A stretch of DNA of 64,000 bases, taken from JAHEDT01 sp963825615. Its GTDB lineage: Bacteria; Desulfobacterota; Desulfuromonadia; Desulfuromonadales; BM103. Numbering within the stretch: position 1 is the stretch's first letter; each line of letters starts with the position of its first letter. A program made the position numbers and the translations under genes. The stretch is taken from the NCBI GenBank assembly GCA_963825615.1, contig CAWGTV010000001.1:992001-1056000 (forward strand). Direction: 5' to 3'. Under the pieces are notes generated by a model. That model had not been told where the DNA came from. It did no database searches and saw only the letters and a program-made list of their open reading frames with translations. This document shows, piece by piece, positions 45,623 to 54,750 of the stretch.

Positions 45623-46918
45623 ATGATCGGTCTTGTCATGTTCGGTGCCGCCCTCGCACTGTTGCTTGTGGGCTTTCCGGTAGCTTTCACCTTCGGCGGG
45701 GTTGCGGTCTTTTTCGGCCTGCTTTCCGAGGGTCCCCAGATTTTCGCCCTGATGCCGCACCGCATCTGGTCGATCATGAACAACACCATCCTGATGGCCA
45801 TCCCTCTGTTCATCTTCATGGGTATCGTCCTGCAGAAATCGAACCTGGCCGAGCGGCTCCTTGAATCGATGGGCTTTCTGTTCGGCGAAATCCGTGGCGG
45901 CATCGCCATCTCGACCGTATTGGTTGGCGCGCTGCTGGCTGCATCCACTGGCGTAGTCGGTGCCAGCGTCGTTGCCATGGGGGTCATCTCCCTACCAGTC
46001 ATGCTCAAGTACAACTACGACAAACGGCTTGCCTGCGGGTCCATCTGTGCCGCCGGCACCCTAGGTCAGATCATTCCGCCGTCAATCGTCCTGATCATCC
46101 TCGGCGACGTCTTTCAGGAACCGGTCGGCGACCTGTTCAAGGCCGCACTCTGGCCCGGTCTGTCCCTGGTCCTTTTCTATGTCGTCTATATCGTCATCAT
46201 TACCATCATCAAGAAAGACCTAGCGCCGCCGATCCGCTTGGAAGAACTGGTCGGCTCGAAAAAACAGCAGGTGTTCCTGGCTCTCAAAGCGATCGTCCCC
46301 CCACTGGTGCTGATCATCCTGGTGCTCGGCTCGATTCTCGCGGGGGTCGCCACACCGACGGAGTCGTCCTCGGTCGGCGGTATCGGCGCCATCATCCTTG
46401 CGGCCCTGTATCGCCAGTTCTCCTTCCGCATGGTCTGGGACAGCTCGCTGGAAACGATCAAGATCAGCGCCATGGTGTTCGCTATCCTGATCGGCGCCAC
46501 GGCCTTCTCAATGGTCTTCACCTACACCGGCGGCGACTGGATCGTCGAAGACTTCATGACGGGACTGCCCGGTGAAAAATGGGGCTTTTTGATCCTCTCC
46601 ATGATGATCATCATGGCCCTGGGCTTCTTCATCGACTTTGTCGAGATCTCCTATATCGTCGTGCCGATTCTGGCGCCGATTGCCGCCAAACTGGGGATCA
46701 ACCCTGTCTGGTACGCCATCCTGGTGGCCATGAACCTGCAGACGTCATTCCTGACACCGCCCTTCGGCTTCAGCCTCTTTTACCTGAAAGGCGTGGCTCC
46801 GCCCGAGGTGAAGACCACGGATATCTATTACGGCGTCGCACCCTTTATCGTGCTGCAGACCTTCGTGCTCGGCATACTCGTGGTTTTTCCAGAATTCTTC
46901 GGGTTTTCCCCGCATTAA
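45623..46918 (+). CDS. dctM: TRAP transporter large membrane subunit
   Basis: A 431-residue DctM with about a dozen membrane segments. LMAIPLFIFMGIVLQKS, ASTGVVGASVVAMGVI, GSICAAGTLGQIIPPSI and AGVATPTESSSVGGIGA are conserved in the transport domain. Together with DctQ it moves the ligand delivered by DctP using the sodium gradient. ppgK starts 19 bp later. Confidence 0.94.
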   Translation: MIGLVMFGAALALLLVGFPVAFTFGGVAVFFGLLSEGPQIFALMPHRIWSIMNNTILMAIPLFIFMGIVLQKSNLAERLLESMGFLFGEIRGGIAISTVLVGALLAASTGVVGASVVAMGVISLPVMLKYNYDKRLACGSICAAGTLGQIIPPSIVLIILGDVFQEPVGDLFKAALWPGLSLVLFYVVYIVIITIIKKDLAPPIRLEELVGSKKQQVFLALKAIVPPLVLIILVLGSILAGVATPTESSSVGGIGAIILAALYRQFSFRMVWDSSLETIKISAMVFAILIGATAFSMVFTYTGGDWIVEDFMTGLPGEKWGFLILSMMIIMALGFFIDFVEISYIVVPILAPIAAKLGINPVWYAILVAMNLQTSFLTPPFGFSLFYLKGVAPPEVKTTDIYYGVAPFIVLQTFVLGILVVFPEFFGFSPH

Positions 46919-46937
46919 GTCTGCAGATTGCAACGCA

Positions 46938-47669
46938 ATGAATATTCTTGGAATTGACATTGGCGGATCTGGCATCAAGGGTGCAACGGTCGACTTGAGC
47001 CGCGGGGTACTAACTGCTGAGCGCATTCGGATTCCCACCCCGCAACCGGCTACACCCGATGCTGTTGCGACAGTGATTTGCGAAATCACCCGACATTTCA
47101 ACTGGACCGGCCCGGTCGGCTGCGGTCTCCCGGCCGTCGTGCAAAACGGGGTGGCCCGCACAGCAGCAAACATCGACCCGGGGTGGATAGGCACTGATGC
47201 CAGGGAACTGTTGTCGCAAAGGACCGGGTGCCAGGTCACGGTCATCAATGATGCAGATGCGGCAGGGATCGCTGAAATGCACTTTGGTGCCGGGCAAAAG
47301 AGAATGGGGACCATCCTGCTGGTGACGGTCGGGACCGGCCTCGGGACAGCCCTCTTCCGCGACGGGGTCCTGGTTCCCAACACCGAACTCGGCCATCTTC
47401 TTCTGAACGGCTTTGTCGCGGAAAAATATGCTTCTGCGGCGACCCGCCAAGAGCTCGACTTAACCTATAAGAAATGGGCCAAGCGGTTCGATATGTACCT
47501 GCATCGGCTCCAGGAGCTTTTCTGGCCGGACCTCTTCATCATCGGAGGAGGCATCAGCAAGAAGCATGAGAAATTCTTTCCCTACCTGACCATAACGACG
47601 GAAGTCTTGCCGGCAGACCTGCGCAACGAAGCAGGGATTGTAGGTGCTGCAGCAGCGGCCCAGTATTAA
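46938..47669 (+). CDS. ppgK: Polyphosphate glucokinase-type ROK protein
   Basis: A 243-residue ASKHA-fold kinase. ILGIDIGGSGIKGA is the phosphate loop, NDADAAGIAEMHFGAG the catalytic Asp region, TVGTGLGTALFRDG and NTELGH the sugar site, and IIGGGISKKHEKFFPYL the C-terminal adenosine region. The whole pattern is that of PpgK, which uses polyphosphate or ATP to make glucose-6-phosphate. It closely follows dctM and may be read through from the TRAP operon; a functional link is not evident. Confidence 0.87.
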   Translation: MNILGIDIGGSGIKGATVDLSRGVLTAERIRIPTPQPATPDAVATVICEITRHFNWTGPVGCGLPAVVQNGVARTAANIDPGWIGTDARELLSQRTGCQVTVINDADAAGIAEMHFGAGQKRMGTILLVTVGTGLGTALFRDGVLVPNTELGHLLLNGFVAEKYASAATRQELDLTYKKWAKRFDMYLHRLQELFWPDLFIIGGGISKKHEKFFPYLTITTEVLPADLRNEAGIVGAAAAAQY

Positions 47670-47679
47670 TGGGGGCTCG

Positions 47680-48921
47680 ATGACGCTAAAGCCCACCATC
47701 CTGCTGCGGGTATTCATCCCTTTTGCCCTCGGTTATTTCCTCTCATACCTGTTCCGGACAGTCAACGCGGTCATTGCTCCAGACCTGGTCCGCGACATCG
47801 GTGTCGACCCGGCCAGCCTGGGGCTGCTCACTTCAGCCTATTTCCTCGCTTTTGCTGCATTTCAGCTCCCTTTGGGGGTCTTGCTGGACCGTTACGGCCC
47901 GCGCCGGGTTGAAGCCGCCCTGTTGTTGTTCGCAGCCACCGGTGCCTTCGTGTTCGCCCGGGCCGAGACCCTCACCGGACTGATGCTGGGACGGGCACTG
48001 ATCGGTCTGGGCGTTTCCGCCTGCCTGATGGCCGCATTCAAGGCGTTTACCCAGTGGTTTACCGCGGAGCGACTCCCTCTCGCCAACGGTATCCAGATGA
48101 TCTCAGGCGGGGTTGGTGCCCTGGCGGCAACCACCCCGGTCGAACTGTTTCTGCAAGTCACCGACTGGCGCGGGGTTTTTCTGATCCTTTCCGGAATCAC
48201 CGCCGCCGCGGCGCTCTGCGTGTTTCTAATCGTGCCGGAAAAACCCGGAACCCACTCGGGAGAGACCCTGCGCGAACAGCTGGCCGGGATCAGGCAGGTT
48301 TTCACCAACGAGACCTTCTGGGCCGTAGCCCCGTGGGCAGTTGCCGCCCAGGCCGCCTACCTCTCCATCATCGGACTCTGGTCAGGGCCCTGGCTGCGGG
48401 ACGTGGCCGCATATGATCGCATGGCCCTGGCCAACACCCTAATGGGCGTCTCCCTCGCCATGATTGCCGGTTATTTCGCCTTCGGGGCCTTGGCGGAACG
48501 CCTTGCACGGCGCGGCATACAACCGATGAGCGTGGCCGCAACGGGCATGCTCATGTTCGTTATCATACAATGCCTGCTGGTTGTGCAGTGGACGAGCATG
48601 ACCCTGCCCCTGTGGCTGCTCTTTGGATTTTTCGGCACGTCCTGTATTCTACCTTACGCGGTCCTCTCCCAGAGCTTTTCCAAACACCTTGCAGGGCGAG
48701 CCAACACCGGGCTCAACCTGTTGGTGTTTGTCGCGGCATTCGCCGCACAATGGATCATCGGCCTGATCATCAACCTCTGGCCTCAAACCGCGGACGGGGG
48801 CTACAACCCGTCGGGCTACAGCACTGGGTTTGGTCTGCTCGCTGCTCTGCAGATCGTCGCTGCTCTCTGGTATTTTTTTGCCTCCGCAAAGGGCAAAAGC
48901 CCGTTTCACAGTCCTGGATGA
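47680..48921 (+). CDS. MFS transporter
   Basis: A 413-residue protein with 12 hydrophobic segments. GYFLSYLFRTVNAVIAPDL is TM1, and GVLLDRYGPRRVEAALLL is motif A after TM2. It resembles nitrate/sugar-phosphate/organic-anion antiporter-like members; substrate unknown. ATG 47680 follows GGGGG and lies 10 bases after the ppgK stop, so they are co-transcribed. Confidence 0.87.
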   Translation: MTLKPTILLRVFIPFALGYFLSYLFRTVNAVIAPDLVRDIGVDPASLGLLTSAYFLAFAAFQLPLGVLLDRYGPRRVEAALLLFAATGAFVFARAETLTGLMLGRALIGLGVSACLMAAFKAFTQWFTAERLPLANGIQMISGGVGALAATTPVELFLQVTDWRGVFLILSGITAAAALCVFLIVPEKPGTHSGETLREQLAGIRQVFTNETFWAVAPWAVAAQAAYLSIIGLWSGPWLRDVAAYDRMALANTLMGVSLAMIAGYFAFGALAERLARRGIQPMSVAATGMLMFVIIQCLLVVQWTSMTLPLWLLFGFFGTSCILPYAVLSQSFSKHLAGRANTGLNLLVFVAAFAAQWIIGLIINLWPQTADGGYNPSGYSTGFGLLAALQIVAALWYFFASAKGKSPFHSPG

Positions 48922-49069
48922 CCCCGTTCTGCACGCATTTCCTTGTCAGTCCCACTTGTCTTTTCTTATCTATTCAGTTATATGATGCTGTTTAATCTGC
49001 AAACAAGGAGCGTCGCGCCCTTTTAAACGTATTTAATGACAATGTTTCAGGATTCGAGGAGCTTTTACC

Positions 49070-50338
49070 ATGCCCATGTCGCAATCTTTCAAGGAACGCC
49101 TTTTCCCCATGGCCGCCGATCTTGCCGAGCACTACGGCACCCCGTTCCACATCTATGATGAAGCCGGCATCCTGACGATGGGAGAGCGCTTGAAAAAAGC
49201 CTTTTCCGGGATCGAGGGTTTCCGGGAATACTATGCGGTCAAAGCACTGCCCAACCCCCGCATCCTGGGGTTGATGAAGACCCTGGGCTTCGGCTTTGAT
49301 TGCAGTTCCATTCCGGAATTAATCATGAGCCGCCAGGTCGGCGGAAGGGGCGAGGACATCATGTTCACCTCCAACAACACAACCCAGGAAGAATTCAAAA
49401 CAGCCGAAGCTGATGGCGGGTGTATTCTCAACCTTGACGACATTTCCCTGGTTGCCAAAGTCCCGCATTTCCCGGAGCTGGTCTGCTTCCGTTACAATCC
49501 GGGGCCGCGCCGGACCGGCAACATCATCATCGGCAACCCGGTGGAAGCCAAGTACGGTATCACCCACGACCAGGTGATCTCGGCCTACAAGCTGGCCCTG
49601 GAGAGGGGTGCCAAGCGCTTCGGCCTGCACACCATGGTCGCGTCCAACGAACGGGATTACACCTATATTGTCGAGACCACCCGCATGCTTCTGCACATTG
49701 CCGAGATGGTCGAAAACGAACTCGGCATCCGCTTCGAATTCCTGAACATCGGCGGTGGCCTTGGCATCCCCTACAAACCACAGGACAACCCTCTCGATCT
49801 CGATTCGATGGCCGAGGAGATCACTGAACTCATCGGCAATTTTAGATCCACGCATGGCTATGCCCCGCGCATTTACATGGAGAGCGGCCGCTGGGTCACC
49901 GGCCCGCACGGCGCATTGATTACCAAGGCCATTAATCATAAAAGCATCTACCGCCAGTACGTCGGCGTCGACGCCTGCATGTCCTCCCTGATGCGTCCTG
50001 CAATGTATGATGCCTACCACCACCTCGACGTGATCAGTAAGCAGAACCAAGACCCCAGCGAGATCTACGACGTGGTCGGCTCGCTCTGCGAGAACAACGA
50101 CAAGTTCGCGGTCCAGCGGAGCCTCCCGCCAATCCACGAAGGTGACCTGCTGGCCATTCACGACACCGGCGCCCACGGCCACGCCATGGGCTTCCAGTAC
50201 AATGGCCGCCTGCGTCCCAAAGAACTGCTGCTGCGCACCGATAACTCGGTCGAACTGATCCGCCGGGCAGAAACCAACGAGGACTACTTCCAGACGCTAA
50301 ACTTCAAAGCGGATATCGTCCCGGCGAAACAGCGCTGA
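49070..50338 (+). CDS. lysA: Diaminopimelate decarboxylase
   Basis: A 422-residue fold-III PLP decarboxylase. Lys58 in EYYAVKALPNP forms the aldimine, FEFLNIGGGLGIPY binds the phosphate, and ESGRWVTGPHG, VGSLCENNDKFA (active-site Cys) and HDTGAHGHAMGFQYNGRLRP follow. This set fits LysA, last step of lysine synthesis; ornithine/arginine decarboxylases lack the GAHG-YNGRLRP arrangement. GAGGAG precedes ATG 49070. Confidence 0.9.
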   Translation: MPMSQSFKERLFPMAADLAEHYGTPFHIYDEAGILTMGERLKKAFSGIEGFREYYAVKALPNPRILGLMKTLGFGFDCSSIPELIMSRQVGGRGEDIMFTSNNTTQEEFKTAEADGGCILNLDDISLVAKVPHFPELVCFRYNPGPRRTGNIIIGNPVEAKYGITHDQVISAYKLALERGAKRFGLHTMVASNERDYTYIVETTRMLLHIAEMVENELGIRFEFLNIGGGLGIPYKPQDNPLDLDSMAEEITELIGNFRSTHGYAPRIYMESGRWVTGPHGALITKAINHKSIYRQYVGVDACMSSLMRPAMYDAYHHLDVISKQNQDPSEIYDVVGSLCENNDKFAVQRSLPPIHEGDLLAIHDTGAHGHAMGFQYNGRLRPKELLLRTDNSVELIRRAETNEDYFQTLNFKADIVPAKQR

Positions 50339-50493
50339 TCTCAAGTATACGGTGAGAAAGTGGCCATCAGCGACCAGATCATATAGGATGGCAACATCAT
50401 GCCTGACAACTCAGCTATTTTTCAGGATGATAAGTATCTTCGGCAGCGGTTCTCAGGCACCACCGCTTCCGGGTTTTTCCTGCGGAGAGGCCC

Positions 50494-51171
50494 ATGAAAA
50501 CCTTGGCCCGCACGATTCTGGTCTGCTGCATCCTGTTGTCGATCCCGCTTGCATCTCGTGCTGGAATCTACAAGTATCGTGATGCCGGCGGCCGCCTCGT
50601 TTTCGTCGATGATATCAGCAAGGTGCCGGCACAATATCGGGATCAGGCCACGTCACTGGCGGAAGCCAAAGATTCGCTGGTCGTTTATGAATCGCAGCCA
50701 GACGTCAAATCTCCTGATGCAGCGCCGAGTGTCGACACCCAAACGCCAGACGTCAGGACCTCCAAAAAGAAACTGCGCGCGTACCAGACCCCGGTTGAGA
50801 TTAAAGGCAATCGCGTGCTTGTCCCTGTCGCCGTCGCCATGGGCAATCGCGTCGTAAAGCTCTCCCTGCTGCTTGACACCGGCGCCACGTCAACCGTGTT
50901 CCACCGCCAATCGCTCACCGACTTGCAGCTGCCGAGCGGTAAAAGCTTCCAGGCCCGAGTGGCCGGCGGCAGCATTGTCAAGTCTGAGAAAATCAGGTTC
51001 AGACAGATCACTGTTGGGCCCTTCCAACAGGAGGAGGCTTATGCCATGGTCATCGACTTGGAAGGCCAGACGTTGCCCTTTGACGGCATGCTCGGCATGG
51101 ATTTTCTCAAAAGCCACCCCTACCGAATCGACTTTCAGCAGGAAATGATCACTTGGGAGCCCATCGATTGA
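50494..51171 (+). CDS. Exported DUF4124 / retropepsin-like aspartic protease
   Basis: A 225-residue protein. The signal peptide (residues 1-23, ends ASRA) is followed by a DUF4124 segment GIYKYRDAGGRLVFVDDISK and a linker. A clan AA retropepsin-like domain with active-site LLDTGATST comes near residue 129, and its second half GMLGMDFLKSHPYRIDF near the C-terminus. One such domain needs to dimerise to be active. Location periplasmic. Substrate unknown. Single gene between lysA and rsmE. Confidence 0.87.
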   Translation: MKTLARTILVCCILLSIPLASRAGIYKYRDAGGRLVFVDDISKVPAQYRDQATSLAEAKDSLVVYESQPDVKSPDAAPSVDTQTPDVRTSKKKLRAYQTPVEIKGNRVLVPVAVAMGNRVVKLSLLLDTGATSTVFHRQSLTDLQLPSGKSFQARVAGGSIVKSEKIRFRQITVGPFQQEEAYAMVIDLEGQTLPFDGMLGMDFLKSHPYRIDFQQEMITWEPID

Positions 51172-51335
51172 ATAATCTTCACGTCATCAGACTCTGCTTG
51201 ACAAACCCCATACATTTTCTCTTCAGACGCGATTAAACCATATATGCGGCTCGCCCTGACGACATCCTGCTCTTTACCCTGTTAACGCCTGAGACTACAG
51301 GGCGCTTCGAGTGACTTCTTCAGCCGAGAGTATTT

Positions 51336-52067
51336 ATGAACCTCATGCTCCTCTATAAAGAAGATTTTATCGATGACCGCCGCGTCAGGCTGCTGGACCG
51401 ACGTTTTGAGCACGCCCGCGACATCCTCGGTGTAACCAATGGGAAAACCCTCAAGGTCGGGCTACTCGGCGGCAAAACCGGCTGCGGCACCGTTCTTGCC
51501 ATCAACGACAGCAGCATGGAGCTAGACGTCCGGCTGGAGCTTGATCCGCCCAAAGCGTTGCCGGTCACGGTCATTCTGGCTCTGCCCCGGCCAAAGGTTT
51601 GGAAACGCGTCCTGCAAGGGCTTACGACGCTGGGCATCAAACGGATCATCCTCCTCAACACCTGGCGCGTCGACAAAAGTTACTGGCAAAGTCCAAGCCT
51701 CGACCCGCCGGCAATCTATGAACAGCTCATTCTTGGCCTGGAACAGGCTCGCGATACGATTCTCCCCACGGTGGAAAGACATGAGCGTTTCAAGCCCTTT
51801 GTCGAGGATACTCTCCCCGGATTAGCGGCCGGGAGCTGCGCACTAGTCGCTCACCCCGTCTCTTCACAACCCTGCCCAATCAATATAAATCAGGCAGTGA
51901 CCCTGGCCATTGGACCCGAGGGTGGTTTTACCCGCTATGAAATAGAAAGCCTGATTGCAGCAGGGCTGACGCCGATACATCTTGGCAACCGTCCTCTGCG
52001 CGTTGAAACCGCGGTCCCGGCCTTGATCGGCCGCCTGCACCCGTGTCCTGAAGATATATCCCGGTAA
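51336..52067 (+). CDS. rsmE: 16S rRNA (uracil1498-N3)-methyltransferase
   Basis: A 243-residue SPOUT methyltransferase. The N-terminal PUA-like domain (RRFEHARDILGVTNGKTLKV) is followed by the trefoil-knot part with LALPRPKVWKRVLQGLTTLG, AIGPEGGFTRYEIE and the knot-closing HLGNRPLRVETAV. This is RsmE. It methylates U1498 of 16S rRNA. The A+T-rich block begins 40 bp after its stop. Confidence 0.95.
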   Translation: MNLMLLYKEDFIDDRRVRLLDRRFEHARDILGVTNGKTLKVGLLGGKTGCGTVLAINDSSMELDVRLELDPPKALPVTVILALPRPKVWKRVLQGLTTLGIKRIILLNTWRVDKSYWQSPSLDPPAIYEQLILGLEQARDTILPTVERHERFKPFVEDTLPGLAAGSCALVAHPVSSQPCPININQAVTLAIGPEGGFTRYEIESLIAAGLTPIHLGNRPLRVETAVPALIGRLHPCPEDISR

Positions 52068-52099
52068 CCGAAGGCCTCGCGCCGGCACTTCCGAGCGCA

Positions 52100-52262
52100 A
52101 ACATTTAAACCAACCAAAAACCAAAAAAATTAATCAAAAATAATTTTAATAATATAAAAAAAAGGGATTAAAATCAATAAGATAGGGATGCAACCCATTG
52201 TATTTATTTATTTATTTTAATTTTAATCAACTAATTAAATAAGATTAAATTATAAATTTCTA
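52100..52262. other. Extremely A+T-rich block
   Basis: About 160 bp almost devoid of G and C, with repeated A and T tracts such as AAAAAAATTAATCAAAAATA and TTTATTTATTTATTTTAATT. It contrasts sharply with the G+C-rich surroundings. It could be an UP element or curved DNA for the promoter of the gene at 52347, a nucleoid-protein binding site, or a fragment of acquired DNA. Confidence 0.7.
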
Positions 52263-52346
52263 ACTGGACTGGAAGACCGCAAGCAGAGAGAATAAGCTAA
52301 CTATAAAAGACCCTGCGAACAAACTTATCCATCCAGGGAGACCACC

Positions 52347-52823
52347 ATGTTCCAGAAAATCAGAGTCACAGTCGCCAAGAGCACACGACCGGTCTACCTT
52401 GCCGGTCTTACGTCTTCACTGTTTTTTGCCGTCGGCATCCAGAATATTGATGCGCACGCCGGACTGCTCGCCCGTCACGCCGTCTACACCGGCGTCTTTT
52501 TCCTCTGCATGTGGATCGCCTGCCGCCTGTTTGCCGCCAGTTTAAACCGCCGTCTCGCTCTTGAAGGCGTTTGTGCGGAATCCGCCGGCGACATGATTTA
52601 TACCTTCGTCATCTACCTCGAACTCATCAAGCATGTCGTCGGCGTCAGCTTCACTCTTGGTTGGATCGCCGGGACCATGTTCTGCTGGGACTACCTGGGG
52701 CAGAAGATGTTCCTGATCCCGGCCGGGGCCAGCCTCGCTATATCGCTGGTCGCATTCATGGTGACTTTCGGTATGTCCTCGTTTGTTGACAACCTGCACT
52801 GGCCAGGCAAAGAGGACGAATAG
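52347..52823 (+). CDS. Integral membrane protein of unknown function
   Basis: A 158-residue protein with four hydrophobic segments (about 19-30, 43-62, 83-115 and 125-145). I do not recognise a family. The third region, AGDMIYTFVIYLELIKHVVG, carries an acidic and a His residue within the membrane span. It has a GGGAGACC ribosome site, a very A+T-rich upstream region and a strong terminator, so it is a single-gene unit. Confidence 0.65.
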   Translation: MFQKIRVTVAKSTRPVYLAGLTSSLFFAVGIQNIDAHAGLLARHAVYTGVFFLCMWIACRLFAASLNRRLALEGVCAESAGDMIYTFVIYLELIKHVVGVSFTLGWIAGTMFCWDYLGQKMFLIPAGASLAISLVAFMVTFGMSSFVDNLHWPGKEDE

Positions 52824-52846
52824 CCGTTACGATTTACCAATTAATA

Positions 52847-52887
52847 CAGAGAAAGGGCCGGCGAGTTTGCCGGCCCTTTCTCTGTTT
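52847..52887 (+). terminator. Strong intrinsic terminator
   Basis: A 16-bp perfect stem, CAGAGAAAGGGCCGGC (52847-52862) with GCCGGCCCTTTCTCTG (52869-52884), loop GAGTTT, then TTT. It ends the membrane-protein transcript. Confidence 0.85.
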
Positions 52888-53218
52888 GAGCTCAAGGCGG
52901 GAAGGAGTCATCACAACTCTGGCCAAGAGCTCAAAGACAGTCTCGTGAAGATCTCCCGCGGAGCCGCTGGATTAATCACAAGCTTGCCAGGAAGCCCTGA
53001 TGCGCAGTGTTGGGCCTCCGACCAGTGCAAGCCATGAAGACATCGTAGCACCGGCCGCGCCGCCAACGACGGGCCTGCTGGTCAACCCGACATGCGACCA
53101 GCGTTACGTGGCCTTGCTTTCCAGAGGCGACTCGACCATACCCGTGTTTCTTCATCCCATGATGTCGTGAATGATCACACATTTACTGATTCGCGAAAAG
53201 TTCCGTGACAAGGAAGTT
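52888..53218. other. Gene-free interval before the Rrf2 gene
   Basis: About 330 bp without a supported gene. The short minus-strand frame at 52976-53182 has no ribosome site or family resemblance. I see no RNA or repeat motif. Confidence 0.4.
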
Positions 53219-53219
53219 C

Positions 53220-53248
53220 TTGACAAGTAAAATAAACTTTAATAAAAA
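53220..53248 (+). promoter_or_regulatory. Promoter of the Rrf2-cysK-larE group
   Basis: TTGACA at 53220-53225 and TAAAAA at 53243-53248 with a 17-base, nearly pure A/T spacer. The A+T-rich segment to about 53278 would suit an Rrf2 autoregulation site. Confidence 0.5.
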
Positions 53249-53279
53249 CTTAACTAACAGAGTTTTTAGGAGATTATTT

Positions 53280-53747
53280 ATGCGCTTATCTACCAAAAGT
53301 CGCTACGGCCTGCGTGCCCTCTTTGACATGGCCTATCACGCCGGCACCCTGCCCGCACAGATCAAGGATATCAGCCGCCGCCAGAACATTTCACCTCGCT
53401 ACCTGGAACAGATCTTTCAAGACCTGAAGAGGGGCGGCCTGTTGAAAAGCCGCAGAGGACCGCAAGGCGGGTATTTCCTCTCCCGCAAGCCCCACGAGAT
53501 AACAGTTCACCAGGTTATCACGGCCGCGGAGGGAGAGATGGCGCTGGTTAACTGCGTGAAATCGGGCAAGGGTTGTAAAAAAGATTGTGAATTTGACAAT
53601 GAATGCGTGACCCAGAAAATATGGTTTGAGGCCAGCAAGCGGCTCAACGCTTACCTGGATTCCGTAACCCTCAAGGACCTCTGTGAAGAGGCCAAGGCCA
53701 TGGGCATGGAAAAGGAACTGGACCACCGTTTCATGTACTTCATTTAG
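53280..53747 (+). CDS. Rrf2-family transcriptional regulator
   Basis: A 155-residue winged-helix regulator. MRLSTKSRYGLRALFDMAYH, ISRRQNISPRYLEQIFQDLK and GLLKSRRGPQGGYFLS are the Rrf2 DNA-binding part. Four Cys follow in NCVKSGKGCKKDCEFDNEC, giving an IscR-like Fe-S ligand region with different spacing. cysK starts 25 bp later, as with CymR/CysR-type regulators of cysteine synthesis. It probably controls itself and cysK in response to cysteine or Fe-S status. ATG 53280 follows AGGAG. Confidence 0.92.
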   Translation: MRLSTKSRYGLRALFDMAYHAGTLPAQIKDISRRQNISPRYLEQIFQDLKRGGLLKSRRGPQGGYFLSRKPHEITVHQVITAAEGEMALVNCVKSGKGCKKDCEFDNECVTQKIWFEASKRLNAYLDSVTLKDLCEEAKAMGMEKELDHRFMYFI

Positions 53748-53772
53748 TGTGATCAGTAAGGAGTCCCGACCC

Positions 53773-54684
53773 ATGGTAAAGAGATATTCCTCGACCCTCG
53801 AGCGGATCGGCAACACCCCCCTGGTAAGAATCAGCACCCCGGAGAAATCAGCAACGCTCTGGGGAAAACTCGAGAGTGCCAATCCTGGGGGGAGTGTCAA
53901 GGACCGCATCGCCAAGGCCATGATCGAGCAGGCCGAACAGGATGGCCGGCTACAGCCCGGAGCTGTTATCGTTGAACCGACCAGCGGCAACACCGGCATA
54001 GGGATCTCTCTGGTAGGGGCAATCAAAGGATATCGGATTGTCCTGACCATGCCTGATACCATGTCCATGGAGCGTCGCCGCTTGCTCGGCGCCTTTGGTG
54101 CCGAGCTCATTCTCACTCCCGGGGCACAGGGGATGCGCGGCGCGATAGAAAAAGCGGAAGAGGTTACCGCCGAGCTCAAGGGTTTCATGCCTCAGCAGTT
54201 CTGCAATCCTGCCAATCCGAAAATTCACCTGGAGACGACCGGTCCGGAGATCTTGCGCGACCTCGACAACCAGGTCGATGCTTTTGTCGCCGGCGTCGGC
54301 ACCGGCGGCACCATAACCGGGGTCGGCCAAGCACTGAAACAGAAGAACCCTGGCGTGCTGATCGTCGCGGTCGAACCAAGTGACTCGCCGGTGCTTTCCG
54401 GCGGCGAACCGGGGCCGCACAAAATTCAAGGCATTGGTGCCGGCTTCGTTCCCGATGTTCTCAACACGGACATTTACAGCGAGATCATCACCGTCACGAA
54501 TGAACAGGCCATGCAGACGGCCAGAGAGCTGGCCCGCGAAGAGGGCGTTTTTGTCGGGATTTCTGCCGGCGCCAACGTCTTTGCCGCCCGCAAGGTTGCC
54601 GCGCGGCTCAAACCTGGACAAAATGTCGTGACCATTCTCTGTGACACCGGCGAACGCTACCTCTCCACCAACATCTTTGACTGA
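53773..54684 (+). CDS. cysK: Cysteine synthase (O-acetylserine sulfhydrylase)
   Basis: A 303-residue fold-II PLP enzyme. The PLP Lys is in NPGGSVKDRIAKAM, the Asn loop is PTSGNTGIGIS, the phosphate loop GVGTGGTITGVG, and IQGIGAGFVPDVLN closes the site. All are CysK hallmarks. It makes cysteine from O-acetylserine and sulfide. AAGGAG precedes ATG 53773. It lies between an Rrf2 regulator and larE, which suggests a cysteine or sulfur-trafficking unit. Confidence 0.95.
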   Translation: MVKRYSSTLERIGNTPLVRISTPEKSATLWGKLESANPGGSVKDRIAKAMIEQAEQDGRLQPGAVIVEPTSGNTGIGISLVGAIKGYRIVLTMPDTMSMERRRLLGAFGAELILTPGAQGMRGAIEKAEEVTAELKGFMPQQFCNPANPKIHLETTGPEILRDLDNQVDAFVAGVGTGGTITGVGQALKQKNPGVLIVAVEPSDSPVLSGGEPGPHKIQGIGAGFVPDVLNTDIYSEIITVTNEQAMQTARELAREEGVFVGISAGANVFAARKVAARLKPGQNVVTILCDTGERYLSTNIFD

Positions 54685-54750
54685 GCAAGCACAACAACCA
54701 TTCAACAGCAATGCGCCTCCGGCACATCGGCCGGGGATTTGATTTTATCC

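Noticed and set aside
52976..53182. Possible 68-codon gene on the minus strand
   Set aside because: No ribosome site, no family resemblance, poor codon choice.
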